From assembly GCA_011503125.2 (NCBI GenBank), contig WWBZ02000062.1, positions 2,728,001 to 2,792,000 of the forward strand: a stretch of DNA of 64,000 bases. The letters are read 5' to 3'. Origin of the DNA: Botryosphaeria dothidea (lineage: Eukaryota; Ascomycota; Dothideomycetes; Botryosphaeriales; Botryosphaeriaceae). The notes beneath the pieces were generated by a model. That model had not been told where the DNA came from. It did no database searches and saw only the letters and a list, made by a program, of their open reading frames with translations. The position numbers and the translations under genes are program-made. Positions 9,290-19,006 of this stretch are shown here, piece by piece (positions within the stretch are counted from its first letter, which is position 1; each line of letters opens with the position of its first letter).

Positions 9290-12060
9290 AAAGTAGACCT
9301 AGACTACTTTACGGAACTACTCTAGGAGATTATCTAAAGAATAATCTAGGAAACTATCCTAGTAGCGAGACCCTCGCCCTAGGCCTCTATATAATAGATA
9401 AAGAAGTATTCGGACCTAGTATACTAGGCGAGAGTAGCTAGAAGAAAATAGATAGCTATAGGGAGGGAGGAGGACTAGGTAGTATACTAAACTATTACTA
9501 ATAGCAAGAAGAGGCAGATTAGAAGGAATAGAATAAAAGTATGGCGTAGAATAGTAGCTAAGATTACCTTAGACCTATCTATACTCTAGAAGCTCTTAAA
9601 GTAGGCAAGAATAAGGGCACTAGAGCCTCTAGCCCTACCTTAGTTCCTACTCCTCTAGAGAGTAGATAGATAACTACGCTACGATAATCCGGCCAAGGTA
9701 GAAATCTTTACCAACTAGTTCTTCCCCCCTCTTAGAGCTACCGACCTCTTAGATCTGGATAGGTGTATATACCTAGTGCCAGTAGAGATTCCCTAAGACC
9801 TTACTAAAGAGTAGGTCCTCCACACCATTAAGAAGCTTCCCCTAGACAAGGTACCAGGCCCAGACAAGATTACTAACAGGTTCCTAAAGCAATGCGCTAA
9901 GACACTAAGGGGACCCCTCACCAGGCTCTTCTAGGGATGCCTCGCACTTAGATACTACCCTAGGTAGTTTAAAAGCTCTATTACCGTAGTCCTTAGGAAA
10001 CTACAGAGGGACGACTATACTAAAGCTAAGTTATTTAGGCCGATTGCTTTACTTAATACGCTAGGGAAGCTACTTAAGAGGATTATAGTAGATAGAATCT
10101 CCTAGGCTACTAAAGTATACGGCCTGCTCCCTAATATATAGATAGGAGCTAGGAGAAACAGATCCGCAGTAGCAGCTCTTAACCTACTTATAGAATAGAT
10201 CTATACTATCTAGGCACAAGACCTAGGGCTAGTGGCTTTAGTCCTTAGCCTAGATATCTCGGGAGTATATAACCACGTATCTTATAGAAGGCTTCTCTAT
10301 AATATAAGGATAGTAAAACTCCTAGAATAGGTAGAAAGATTCACCCGATTCTTTCTACAGGACCGTACCACTTAGCTATCCTTCGGAGACTTTACTAGTC
10401 TACTAATCTAGATCTTAACCGGGATTCCCTAGGGATCCTTACTATCGCCGATACTCTACCTATTCTTTATATCTAACCTACTTACATAGCTACGTAGGAG
10501 TAATACCTTCCCCCTTAGATTCGTCGATAATACTAATATCCTAACCTTTAGTAGATCTATAGAATAGAACTATAGGATACTAGAGGGAGCATATCAAATT
10601 TACGAGCACTAGGCAGCTACCTACGGGTTAGCTTTCTCGCCCGATAAGTATTACCTTATTTATTTTATAAGGAAACTAAGGAGATTTAATATGGCAGCAG
10701 GGATCCGTATCCCTGGATTTACTAGATGCCTAGAGCCTATAATTAAGATTCTAGGAGTCCACGTAGATAACAAGCTCAGATAGGGACCCTATATTAGGGA
10801 AATAGGAGCTAAGGCAATTAAATAGTGCACATCTCTCTCTAGACTCGCGGCGTCTACCTGGGGAGCCTCATTTACTAAAGCCCGTTATATCTATACGGCC
10901 GTGGTAAGGCCAGTCCTCACCTACGGCTATAGGGTATAGCATACCCCAGAGAGAATCCCAGGGTGGAGAAAAACAACCATCCAGCCACTAAAGAAGATCC
11001 AAAACCAGTGCCTACGCACCATCTCAGGGGCGTATAAGTTAACCAGCATACAAACCTTGGAGCATAAGACAGGGATTCCCCCACTCTTACTACACCTGGA
11101 CGAACTAGCACTGGCCTAGGCTATTAGAGCTAGGGATGGCCTAGTCGCGATAGTAGTAGAGGAAACTTGCCAGAGTATTAAACAGATAGCTCGGGCTACT
11201 CTAAGTACTAGAGGCGCCACTGGCCCTGCTAGAAGAACCCTACTTAGAAAAAAGGCAAACTTACTCCTTAACTACTGCCCCTCTACCTACCAGAGTCTCC
11301 CGGAGCGAACGAAGCTACGCATAGTATATAGGAATAAGTGGAAGGAGAGATGGACAAAGTCTACTAGCCAGGGAAGACAAGACAAGCTAGTAGCCCAAAG
11401 CACACAGTAGAACCCAAAAATCAGACAAATCCATAGCGAACTATCCAAGCCACAGAGCACACTCGCCACCCTACTACGTATAGAGTATATTAGACTAGAG
11501 GACTTCCTCTCAAGGCGCAAGGTGCCAGGGCACCCTAGTCCTGCCTGTCCATGCGGCTAGCATAGACAAACCCCAAAGCATATCCTCCTCTTCTGCCCCC
11601 ACTTCTAACAGGGCAGGGCATAGATGCTCTAAAGGGCAGGGACCACGGACTACTACTCCCTCCTCTCAACAAAGAAGGGGATCAAAGCAGCAATAGACTA
11701 GTTCTTACGCCTAGGGCTGCTCAAGCAATTCAGCCTGGCAAGGGAACTAATATAGGAAGATAACTAGGAAGAGGAACTAGGAGGACAACCAGGACCACCA
11801 GGACCACTAGGACCCGGACAACTACGAGGATAAGGACTGAAGAGATAGGTCTAGCAGGTAAATGTAGGGCTGCCACAGCAGCCGCTACTAGTAAGAAGGA
11901 AAAATAAGAACTAGTATAGGATAGCATGCCTAGAGAGAGAGGAGGGGTTTTTGCTAGGCGAAAAGGTTTTCCCCCTCGTGTAAAATAACTACAGATAGCC
12001 AGCCCCGCATGGACCCGTAAGGGAACTATATCGGGAAGAAATGAATTTATCTATCTATCT
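9290..12060 (+). mobile_element. Tad1-like LINE, copy 3, 5'-truncated, RIP-mutated
   Basis: Plus-strand copy beginning inside the endonuclease-RT linker and running to an (ATCT)n tail at 12046-12060. It matches copy 1 positions 1 to about 2750 in reverse. ORF2 remnants include LDKVPGPDKITNRFLKQC (about 9840-9895), LLNTLGKLLKR, the GIPQGSLLSPILYLFF motif near 10425-10470, and FVDNTNILTF near 10520 where FVDDT is expected. The carboxyl CPCG-x-H/C motif is at about 11540-11620. The last 1.4 kb keeps many CA/TG dinucleotides and is less mutated than both the upstream part and copy 2. Confidence 0.85.
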
Positions 12061-12195
12061 ATGTCCTCTATATTAACCACTACGCGGCTGTAGTTGTCTT
12101 AAGTACTGTTTTGGGACTCGCGAAGCCTAGGAGAGTCCCTAGGGCCCTCTCCCGGCGCCGTAGCTTAGGGTCGATTTTTTGGTGTGGTCATGTTT
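12061..12195 (-). mobile_element. Orphan 5'-end fragment of the LINE (ORF1 start)
   Basis: A 135-bp minus-strand segment nearly identical to 5000-5127 of copy 1. It contains the ORF1 start codon ATG at 12191-12189 followed by ACCACACCAAAAAATCG, whereas copy 1 has ATA. Homology of both 5' ends stops five or six bases upstream of this codon. It lies directly against the (ATCT)n tail of copy 3, so the rest of its element is missing. Confidence 0.8.
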
Positions 12196-13848
12196 TTTCT
12201 TCATAGTTTATTAATAAATACTAAAAATGCTCGAGCGGTTATTCTATAAGCGTAATAAAGAAGTTAGCCTAATGAGGAATACTTTTTCAGCAATTGCCTC
12301 TGGCTTATCCCACTTAAGTTCAAGCGCCAAAAGTAGAGCGCCTCAGTAAATCTATTGTATCGACAACTCTATCCCTGTGCAACTGACTGCTGTTGCAAGC
12401 GTTAATAATTTACTGCAATCACCTTTCCATAAACAACGTCTTACGACTTTTCCGCTACATACGCAGTATAAATCACTTACGCCTTTGAGTTCATCACAGC
12501 ATATGCAATTCGGCGACTTGGAGAGACCGTTTACCACTTTCCATAGGGCGCGAAGGCGTACCGTCAACTCCGTGTTTCATTTACTACGGTTCCATCTTGA
12601 ATGGAGCAATTGCTGCATTGTCGCATTGCAAGAAACCCAGCGACGTGATTTCCAAGTCGCACAACGCTGGAGACAACATGTGGAAAGCTCCGACACAGCT
12701 GTATTATCTTACCGCACCCAGAACAGTGCATTTCAGTAAATTTGTCTATTTTCTTTCCCTGGAGAGGGCACTTTGCTTTACTTTGACAGTTATAAAGGTT
12801 TCCGCCCCTACCGCAGCAGTTCGGGATCATCTGGGCCTTGATTGCGGCCATTTGGTCCACATTTTTATCGAACCTTACTTTCTCCCATGTTACGTATGTT
12901 TTGCTACACTAATTTGCGATGCCGATCCACCATACTGCTACCAAACCACTGTAAATTCGATCTAACCAACGACTAAGTGGTCGTGTATACGTATAAAAGC
13001 TGTCTTTATAGAGAAAGGATGATCGCTGTCGTAAATTTATCGACCAAGCTATAGAAGAGAAGATACGAGATACGCCCTTTCTTTAATGAAATTAATACTT
13101 TTATTAGTCTATAAATAGTAGTTTTATCCATTATTATAACGAAAGATAAATGATCTAGGCGCTTTAGAAAAATAATATCTTAAGATAAGACCTACTCTGA
13201 GAGATTGATTTACTATCCGTGCTCTTAATCCTAATAATGGTAACTTTAGGCTCGATGACCTATTTTGCGATCCAGAAGTAGACTTACCGGGCTTTATATC
13301 GACCAGCTTCGTTATTCTTACGCGGAAGCTCGCGGGCGTTCAACCCCCAGAAAATCGGCAGTGTCGTTCTCAAGAGCAATCTCAATCAGTCGACACCTCG
13401 CCTGCTCACGGCCCCGCCGAGCAATCCGCATCGTACAATGTTCGCGTTGCCCGATGAGGATGAATACGGCCGATGTAAGTAGACGTCTCAAAAGGAGCGT
13501 GGGTGTTTGGGAAAGGAAATGCCACGCAATTAGACATTTTGGAAAAAGCATGGGTGTATTGGAAAATGCACACAGAAAAAGGTGATCATGTAAAAAGCCG
13601 GATACGACGAAGCTGGACACCTCAGAAATGGCGATGCGAAGAATATTTACTATTGCCGGCACCACGCCGGAAGCATGCCCACTTATCAAGCAATGGTGGT
13701 ACGTATAGACACTATTCCAATCACTTTTAACGCCGTCTCGTTTTCATGCCCACATGCATGTCCAACTCATCCCCGATTCCCACCACTTTCTACCTCCAAC
13801 CTGAAGTCTCTGCAAAAACCATCGAAAGAAAAAGTTTCCCAGCTCCTA
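12196..13848. other. Transition zone: AT-rich, gene debris, no intact gene
   Basis: Base composition rises from the transposon block toward the gene-rich side. A Cys-rich broken frame lies at 12352-12860 (listed separately). From about 13220 to 13470 the plus strand reads protein-like text, including LNPNNGNFRLDDLF and, in another frame, HRTMFALPDEDEYGR just before a GTAAGT-like site. The frames do not join into a credible gene, so this may be a decayed one. The rest, notably 13020-13220, is AT-rich and shows nothing recognisable. Confidence 0.5.
12352..12860 (-). pseudogene. Cysteine-rich hypothetical protein, frameshifted (possible decayed gene)
   Basis: Two overlapping minus-strand frames both encode Cys-pair-rich text. 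The first (12860-12564) starts MDQMAAIKAQMIPNCCG and contains CQSKAKCPLQGKK, HCSGCGKIIQLC and MRQCSNCS. The second (12567-12352) contains PNCICCDEL, LYCVCSGKVVRRC and DCSKLL and ends in TAG. Cys pairs continuing across a frame change suggest one zinc-ribbon-like or small secreted-type protein broken by a frameshift at about 12565. I recognise no family. It sits beside the transposon block and could itself be transposon-related, or chance coding. Confidence 0.3.
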
Positions 13849-14924
13849 TCACTCCGCATCCGACTCCTCCCTCATCAACCGCGCCACCCGCTTGTGTAGC
13901 CGCGCGGCCTCCTCCAATGCTTCAGCGATCTCCTCATGCTTGAATTTCCGGGATGTCTTTTTTACTTTTGGTCTCTGCCTCTCCATCTGCGGGCTTCCGA
14001 GTAGTTGTGACTCGTCTGCTTCATACCCACTCTCTTCACTGTCCACGTCAAATGACTCCGACTCATCATCCCCATACAGGTCCCTATCCGACCTCTTTTC
14101 AGCACCTCGCACTTCCCATACCTTCCACATACTGACACCCGTGCCGGACATGACGGCAATAGCCGCAACACCAACGAACGATACGAAGACAGCCTGGTTG
14201 TTGTCACGTGCGGGGGTGTCATCGAGGTCCTGACGGAAAGCAAAGCCGAGGTACAGTGCGAACCCAGCGAGGAAGAATGCAACGGCGGCAGTCAAAAACT
14301 TGTGCGGCATGGACAGCAGCTGTAGTGCTGCAATGGACACCTGCAGACGCCTCTTTCCTCGCGGGGCAGTGCCGCGGAACTGAGCTCTCGAAGCGAGATG
14401 CACGCAGTAGTTCTCGTCGACCTCTCTTACGGATTCGTCGTACATTGGACGGCAGAGGCGGTGGGGAGGGTAGAAATGTCCATTGCTGAGCCACATGCGC
14501 ACGCCTTCAGCGCTGTTGAGCATGCCGAGGACCTGTTGCTGGACGGTGGCGAGGATGACGGCAAGAACTCCGAAGAGCAAGCTGGCAATGATACATCCCG
14601 AGGCGGTCCAGTGGACATGGCTCAGACCGGGCATCTGGAGAGTGGTGGAAGACAGCTGGGAAATGATGGCTGCCTGCAGTGTAACTGCGCAGTAAGAACT
14701 TGCTTGACGGCTGCGAATCGATATGGACGTACAGCGACGGAAACACTGCCCACGGCATTCAGATGGCTGTCCTTGAATGCGATGACAGACCTATCCGGAG
14801 ACTCCAGCATGTCCTCGACCTTCCGCATCTCCCTCACATCGACAATGAGGTCGGCAAGGAAACTCATGGCTGTTCCGAACCGCCGACGTGCGTACTCGCG
14901 ATCTCCGAGCTCAAGACCCCTCAT
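13849..14924 (-). CDS. Hypothetical multi-pass membrane protein
   Basis: Two exons, 14733-14924 and 13849-14673, joined across a 59-nt intron (GTACGT...TGCAG), give 338 residues. The spliced product has hydrophobic segments at about residues 80-105 (GCIIASLLFGVLAVILATV), 175-195 (FLTAAVAFFLAGFALYLGF) and 205-225 (VFVSFVGVAAIAVMSGTGV). A hydrophilic Ser/Asp/Glu-rich cytosolic-type tail follows, then a Lys/Arg helix ending in SDAE. Conserved Cys residues lie in the loop between the first two segments. I recognise no family. The ATG at 14924 is the only in-frame start after a stop, but the upstream codons also read hydrophobic (SLSLLSFILLS), so an additional 5' exon is possible. Confidence 0.6.
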
Positions 14925-15632
14925 GCTAAGGAGAATGAAAGAAAGTAACGAGAGGCTGGGAAGAGACCGCAGAGGATTTTCTTCAGGGGATTGACGACGG
15001 GTTAGGATGCATCATGACGGCGGTTCCGGGGGAGGAGGCTGGGTTTCCCGCGCATGACCTATGATATAGGGCGTCAGCTGACGGAGACGGCTGCTGACAT
15101 TGAGCAGGATTCGCGAATGACTGCCTCTTGCCGTCCATCGATGCAGCCGGGCCGGACAAGCTTTATAGATATCGCCTGAAGCGATGCATACCGCAGTTGC
15201 CGACAGGAAGGTTGATCTGCCACGACATGAATCGGTCGGCTTAGTCACATATCACATGATTAACTCAACAGGTGTTGTCCTCCCTGTTTTGAACCTTGAC
15301 ATTCTCGAGAACACAACTCGAAAACAACACACGCACCTGCCAATCACTTCCACTTCGGCTACCTCACGGTAATATGTTTGCGGTACGCAGCATTTCTGGC
15401 CAGCTCCCGAACGGTAAACGAACTTCCACGTGACGTCACTGTTTCAATCACGGTCTCCACCGCTTGATTTGGACTACAGTTCGTCTAAGAGACGTTTATC
15501 CCCAAAAGACTAGTTGATATCAACTCAGCACTATGGGCTCCTCCAAATGCCGCTACCAGGGAGTCCAGAACGTCACGAAACCACCGTACATTACTGTCTC
15601 AAACAACATACCCGAAGACGCCTTCGTAGTGT
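14925..15632. other. Intergenic, no gene seen
   Basis: Short frames on both strands lack family resemblance or splice support. It holds the upstream region of the membrane-protein gene and the 3' flank of the xylanase pseudogene. Confidence 0.6.
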
Positions 15633-16868
15633 TCAGCCACATCTAACGGACTCTCTTAGCACATCCTGTATCCTGTAATAAGCCGGCTTTCGGGTTAGAT
15701 TCTTCCAAAACAACTGTGCGTCACCAAACCCCGGCCTCGACTCAGGTACCCAGCTGACCTCGTCCCAAAAATCCCACACCGTGATACCTATGCAAGCTTA
15801 GACCTGCTGGCACGCCTGGACAACGTTGGCGTAGTCGACCGCCTGTTGCTCAGTTTTGGCGGCATCGTTAGGAAGCTGGATGCGTATGTCGAGCTCTGTG
15901 ACGGCAAGTTCAAGGCCGGTGATGGAGGCGAAATACCGCAGGATGGCGGTGTAGTCCAAGGATCCAACGACCAGATGCGCTTGGATACCTACGCCATCAA
16001 TGGGAAACACCATCAACGCGGAGCTGTTTGATCAAAGCATGAACGGCGTCAGTTTTTGGATTGATGTCGGTGGTGTCATTGTAGTACAGCTTGGCAGTCG
16101 TGTATTTGCGCGCCGTGGTGAAGGCGAAAGCTACGTACTCCGGTGCGATCGTGTCATACCTGTGAGGTCAGAAGCCGTGGCCAGGTCTTCGTTGCGGAGG
16201 GAAAGGAGAGTGATACCATATGTTTGAACGCCATGTGCCATTGACATTGAACGCTTCGTTTACCACATCCCAGGCGTAACATCGGCCTTCGTAGTTGGTC
16301 ACAACGTTCTTGATATGGTTCTCGAGAATGGAAGATAATTCATCTCGCGTCCAAGTCTGAGAGGTAAGCCACTCTGGCAGCGCTCTGTGCCAAACGAGGG
16401 TGTGGCAACGGCGTATTTGTTGGTGCTCGAGTGCAGGATCCATGATTTCATTGCCAGCTGTCCAGTTGAACACATTACGTGATGGCTCCGTGGCATCCCA
16501 CTATTACCATGTGGATGTATCAGTAATAGCACAGGAAGAAGGGAAGAAGGTGGGTAGAACAGGGCCTGAGATGCACGGATCTCAGTGCTTTTTTGCAGGG
16601 AGAAGAAAAACTGTCAAGTCTGCTCCTTTCAGTGATTTGGCTATAGATTTTATACCTTGAGTCCATTGGCAGCCGTAATTTGTCCCCATTCGTGAGTATA
16701 ATTGACGATAGCGACGTAGTTTGATCTGTTCAGGCTGACGTTGTCGACGGCGGTTCCAAAGTACATGAGACCAGCCTTTAGTGCCAGATCATTCAGTCCT
16801 TCATCGGCAGCCCGAGCAAAGGGCAATATAGCTCCCGCTAGAAACAGCGAAATGGCAAGGAGTAACAT
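15633..16868 (-). pseudogene. GH10 endo-1,4-beta-xylanase, disabled by a frameshift and a nonsense codon
   Basis: Exons 16656-16868, 16217-16500 and 15633-16159 with introns of 155 and 57 nt would encode a secreted single-domain GH10 xylanase of roughly 330 residues. A signal peptide (MLLLAISLFLAGAILPFARA) is followed by the GH10 landmarks KWDATEPSRNVFNW, CHTLVWHRALP, the acid/base Glu in WDVVNEA and the nucleophile Glu in VTELDIR. Two lesions break it. After LRVDGV at about 16005-16010 one extra T in a TTT run shifts the frame and meets TGA, while the other frame continues with PIDGVGIQAHLV. An in-frame TAA at 15800-15798 then precedes CIGITVWDFWDEVSW and about 50 further residues. A GGCTAA hexamer, the core of the XlnR/Xyr1 site, lies about 50 bp upstream. 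Sequencing error could explain one lesion, hardly both. Confidence 0.85.
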
Positions 16869-17641
16869 TTTTGCGCTGGGGTGGTGATGGATTTAGGCGA
16901 ATTTGCACGATTGGTGATTAGCCGCGTACATACATGTGAAAAGCAGAGGAACTTCTACTTATGCTATTGTGGAAACATCCGGAATCCCGTCAACCCCACT
17001 TAGGACCACCGTGGTATATAACAACCTGACCAGACGGGTAAAATCAACAAGCATGAGGCGCATAAGCGAAATAAAGTATGTTTGTTGTTGAGAGCCCAGG
17101 ATCCATGCAGGCCAACCGAAGGCTGAAAGTATAACGGATCTTGGCGAGGCGACGATTAGGTTGCTCCAATGGAGAGGAGGAATAGCAATGTAGACCATGG
17201 GAGCTTAATTGGCAACAGCGTGCCTGAAGTTTAAGTGAAAGAAGCACGAGCGGCCCGCACAGAGTGACAGGAGTCGAGCAGGCTAATGCACCGCTACCAC
17301 ATTGATCTGTCCAAGGCGTGATAGGCTCACGGCAGTTCTCACCTTGTAGGCGACAATGTGAGCAATATGAATTGTGGTGTACATGGTGATGTGAGCTGTC
17401 TTCAAAGTGGTAGGAGAGCGCATGTGAGGTTAAAGCTATACATGCCACTTACATCCGGACCCTTGTCAAATCTCTATCGGAGTAGAACATTTATGAAAAC
17501 CGTCGAATTAATGTTCTGTTTTACGCACTAGGAAAAAAATACCAAGCGAGCGGAATGTCGGGCTTTTGATGAACAGGAAACGTGCAATTCGATGGAAAGC
17601 TATGATTGAGCATTCTGTCTGTTGTCATCTCATCCATGACT
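16869..17641. other. Intergenic, no gene seen
   Basis: Promoter side of the xylanase pseudogene and 3' flank of the dienelactone-hydrolase-like gene. The 134-codon minus-strand frame at 17044-17448 is His/Cys/Ser-rich without family features and is not called. Confidence 0.6.
16918..16923 (-). promoter_or_regulatory. Possible XlnR/Xyr1-type site (GGCTAA)
   Basis: The hexamer GGCTAA on the minus strand lies about 50 bp upstream of the xylanase start codon. It fits the known binding core of the fungal xylanase activator, but a single hexamer occurs often by chance. Confidence 0.25.
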
Positions 17642-18550
17642 TCATTTCTTGATGTACTCGTCAAACCACTGTACCGCCTGTAGGAATGCCTGTTCCTTGG
17701 CAAACCTGAGGTGTCTCTTGGAGAGATCAGAGCGCGTGGCGAAGCCATGCTCTGTGCCAGAATAAAGTGCTATTTGATACGTAGCCTTTATTTCTATGAG
17801 GGCATCCTCAGATTCACGACGCTTCGTGGTCGGGAAGATAAAATCATCTTCTTCGAAAGAGTTAGCAACAAGGAAATGTATAGAACAGCGTTTGGATTTA
17901 CCAGCTGCCGCAATACTCAAAGGCCGGGTCATAGCCTTGAGCTCGTGCATTTCGACGAAAGACGGATGAGCAACAAAACCAGCGTCGATGAGGTCTCCTC
18001 CCTTCAGGTTGAGAATGACGTATTTGGCACCGAAGCAGTATCCAACGCTGCCAATGCGTTTGCAGCCGAGCGTGCCGCGCATCTCCTTGAGGACAGAGTC
18101 TACAACGGGAGATACTCGACGAGGTTGGTGCTTTGAGACCCAGCCCTTAAGATCGAAGGTCTCCATATTGACGTCGAAAGGTACGGGGTCGCCGTGGAAG
18201 AGGTCGGGCATAACGACGAAATAGCCATTAGCCGCAAACTGGTCAGCCATTCTGGAATGTGCATCAATAACCTACTTTCGAGAGAAGGGGTAGCCACGAG
18301 ACATGGTACTCACAGCTGAGCGTTGATGCCCACATGGCCCATAGCATCCGTCAGGAACAAGATTGCGGTATGAGTGCTCTTGTCTTCCGGGTACGTGACG
18401 TAGGAGTTGACTACGAAAAAGTCAGAAAAAAAAAGAGGCCAATCAAGAGATTGATGGCTTACCGCCTCCGATGTCTTCAAATTTGCCGAGTGCAGTTCCC
18501 TCGTGCTTCACACCGGTTATGCAGCATTTTCCAGGAGGGTAGGAGGCCAT
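17642..18550 (-). CDS. Dienelactone hydrolase family protein
   Basis: Four exons (18463-18550, 18314-18410, 17902-18251, 17642-17850) encode 247 residues, the usual size of the family. It is an alpha/beta hydrolase that in bacteria opens dienelactones; the substrate of the fungal members is mostly unknown. The product starts MASYPPGKCCITGVKHEG and shows the nucleophile elbow GYCFGAKY (Cys in place of Ser), an Asp in AEDDFIFP and the His in GTEHGFATR, giving a complete Cys-Asp-His triad. No signal peptide is visible, suggesting a cytosolic enzyme. The last intron (17851-17901, 51 nt, with GCTAAC branch site) is a multiple of three with no stop, so unspliced text reads through; splicing restores the family spacing. 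Acceptor choice there could differ by one codon. Confidence 0.85.
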
Positions 18551-19006
18551 TGTTGTGTTAGTGTTTCGGGCGGGAGGGCTGTGGTGAAGTCAAAGGGTTT
18601 CGATTTTGTCGAAATGAATTGTTTCCCAAGATGAGGTCGGGAGAGCTTACTATTGAAGCCATCAGGGCGGGGTGAAGGCGGGGTGGTGCATGTAAGATCG
18701 GTCGCCGCTATCTCCGTAGTTTCCGGGGTGGAAGCCGCGGAACTTCCGCGGCCGACATACGTCACTTCCGTCTCCGACAAAGACATAACCCATCAATTCT
18801 GCTGTTGTGTTGCTCACACGCGCGATATCTATCTGACGATGGATGCACCGATGTCCTACGCGGCAGGTCAAGGCATGGAATGCAAATGAATTCTTGAGAC
18901 CCAAAAAAAAAAATACTCGCCGCTTTCCACAAAGCTTGAGTTGCCTCCTAAAGCATTTGCATTCATTCCCCACCAGCACCGCACTACGCCGCTCTCTATG
19001 CTCTCA
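18551..19006. other. Intergenic between DLH-like gene and VPS45
   Basis: Upstream region of the DLH-like gene and 3' flank of VPS45. An A-run (18901-18911) is the only notable element; minus-strand frames here have no family features. Confidence 0.6.

Noticed and set aside
12377..12965. Plus-strand frames of about 120 codons at 12377-12739 and 12597-12965
   Set aside because: They oppose the Cys-rich minus-strand text and have less regular composition.
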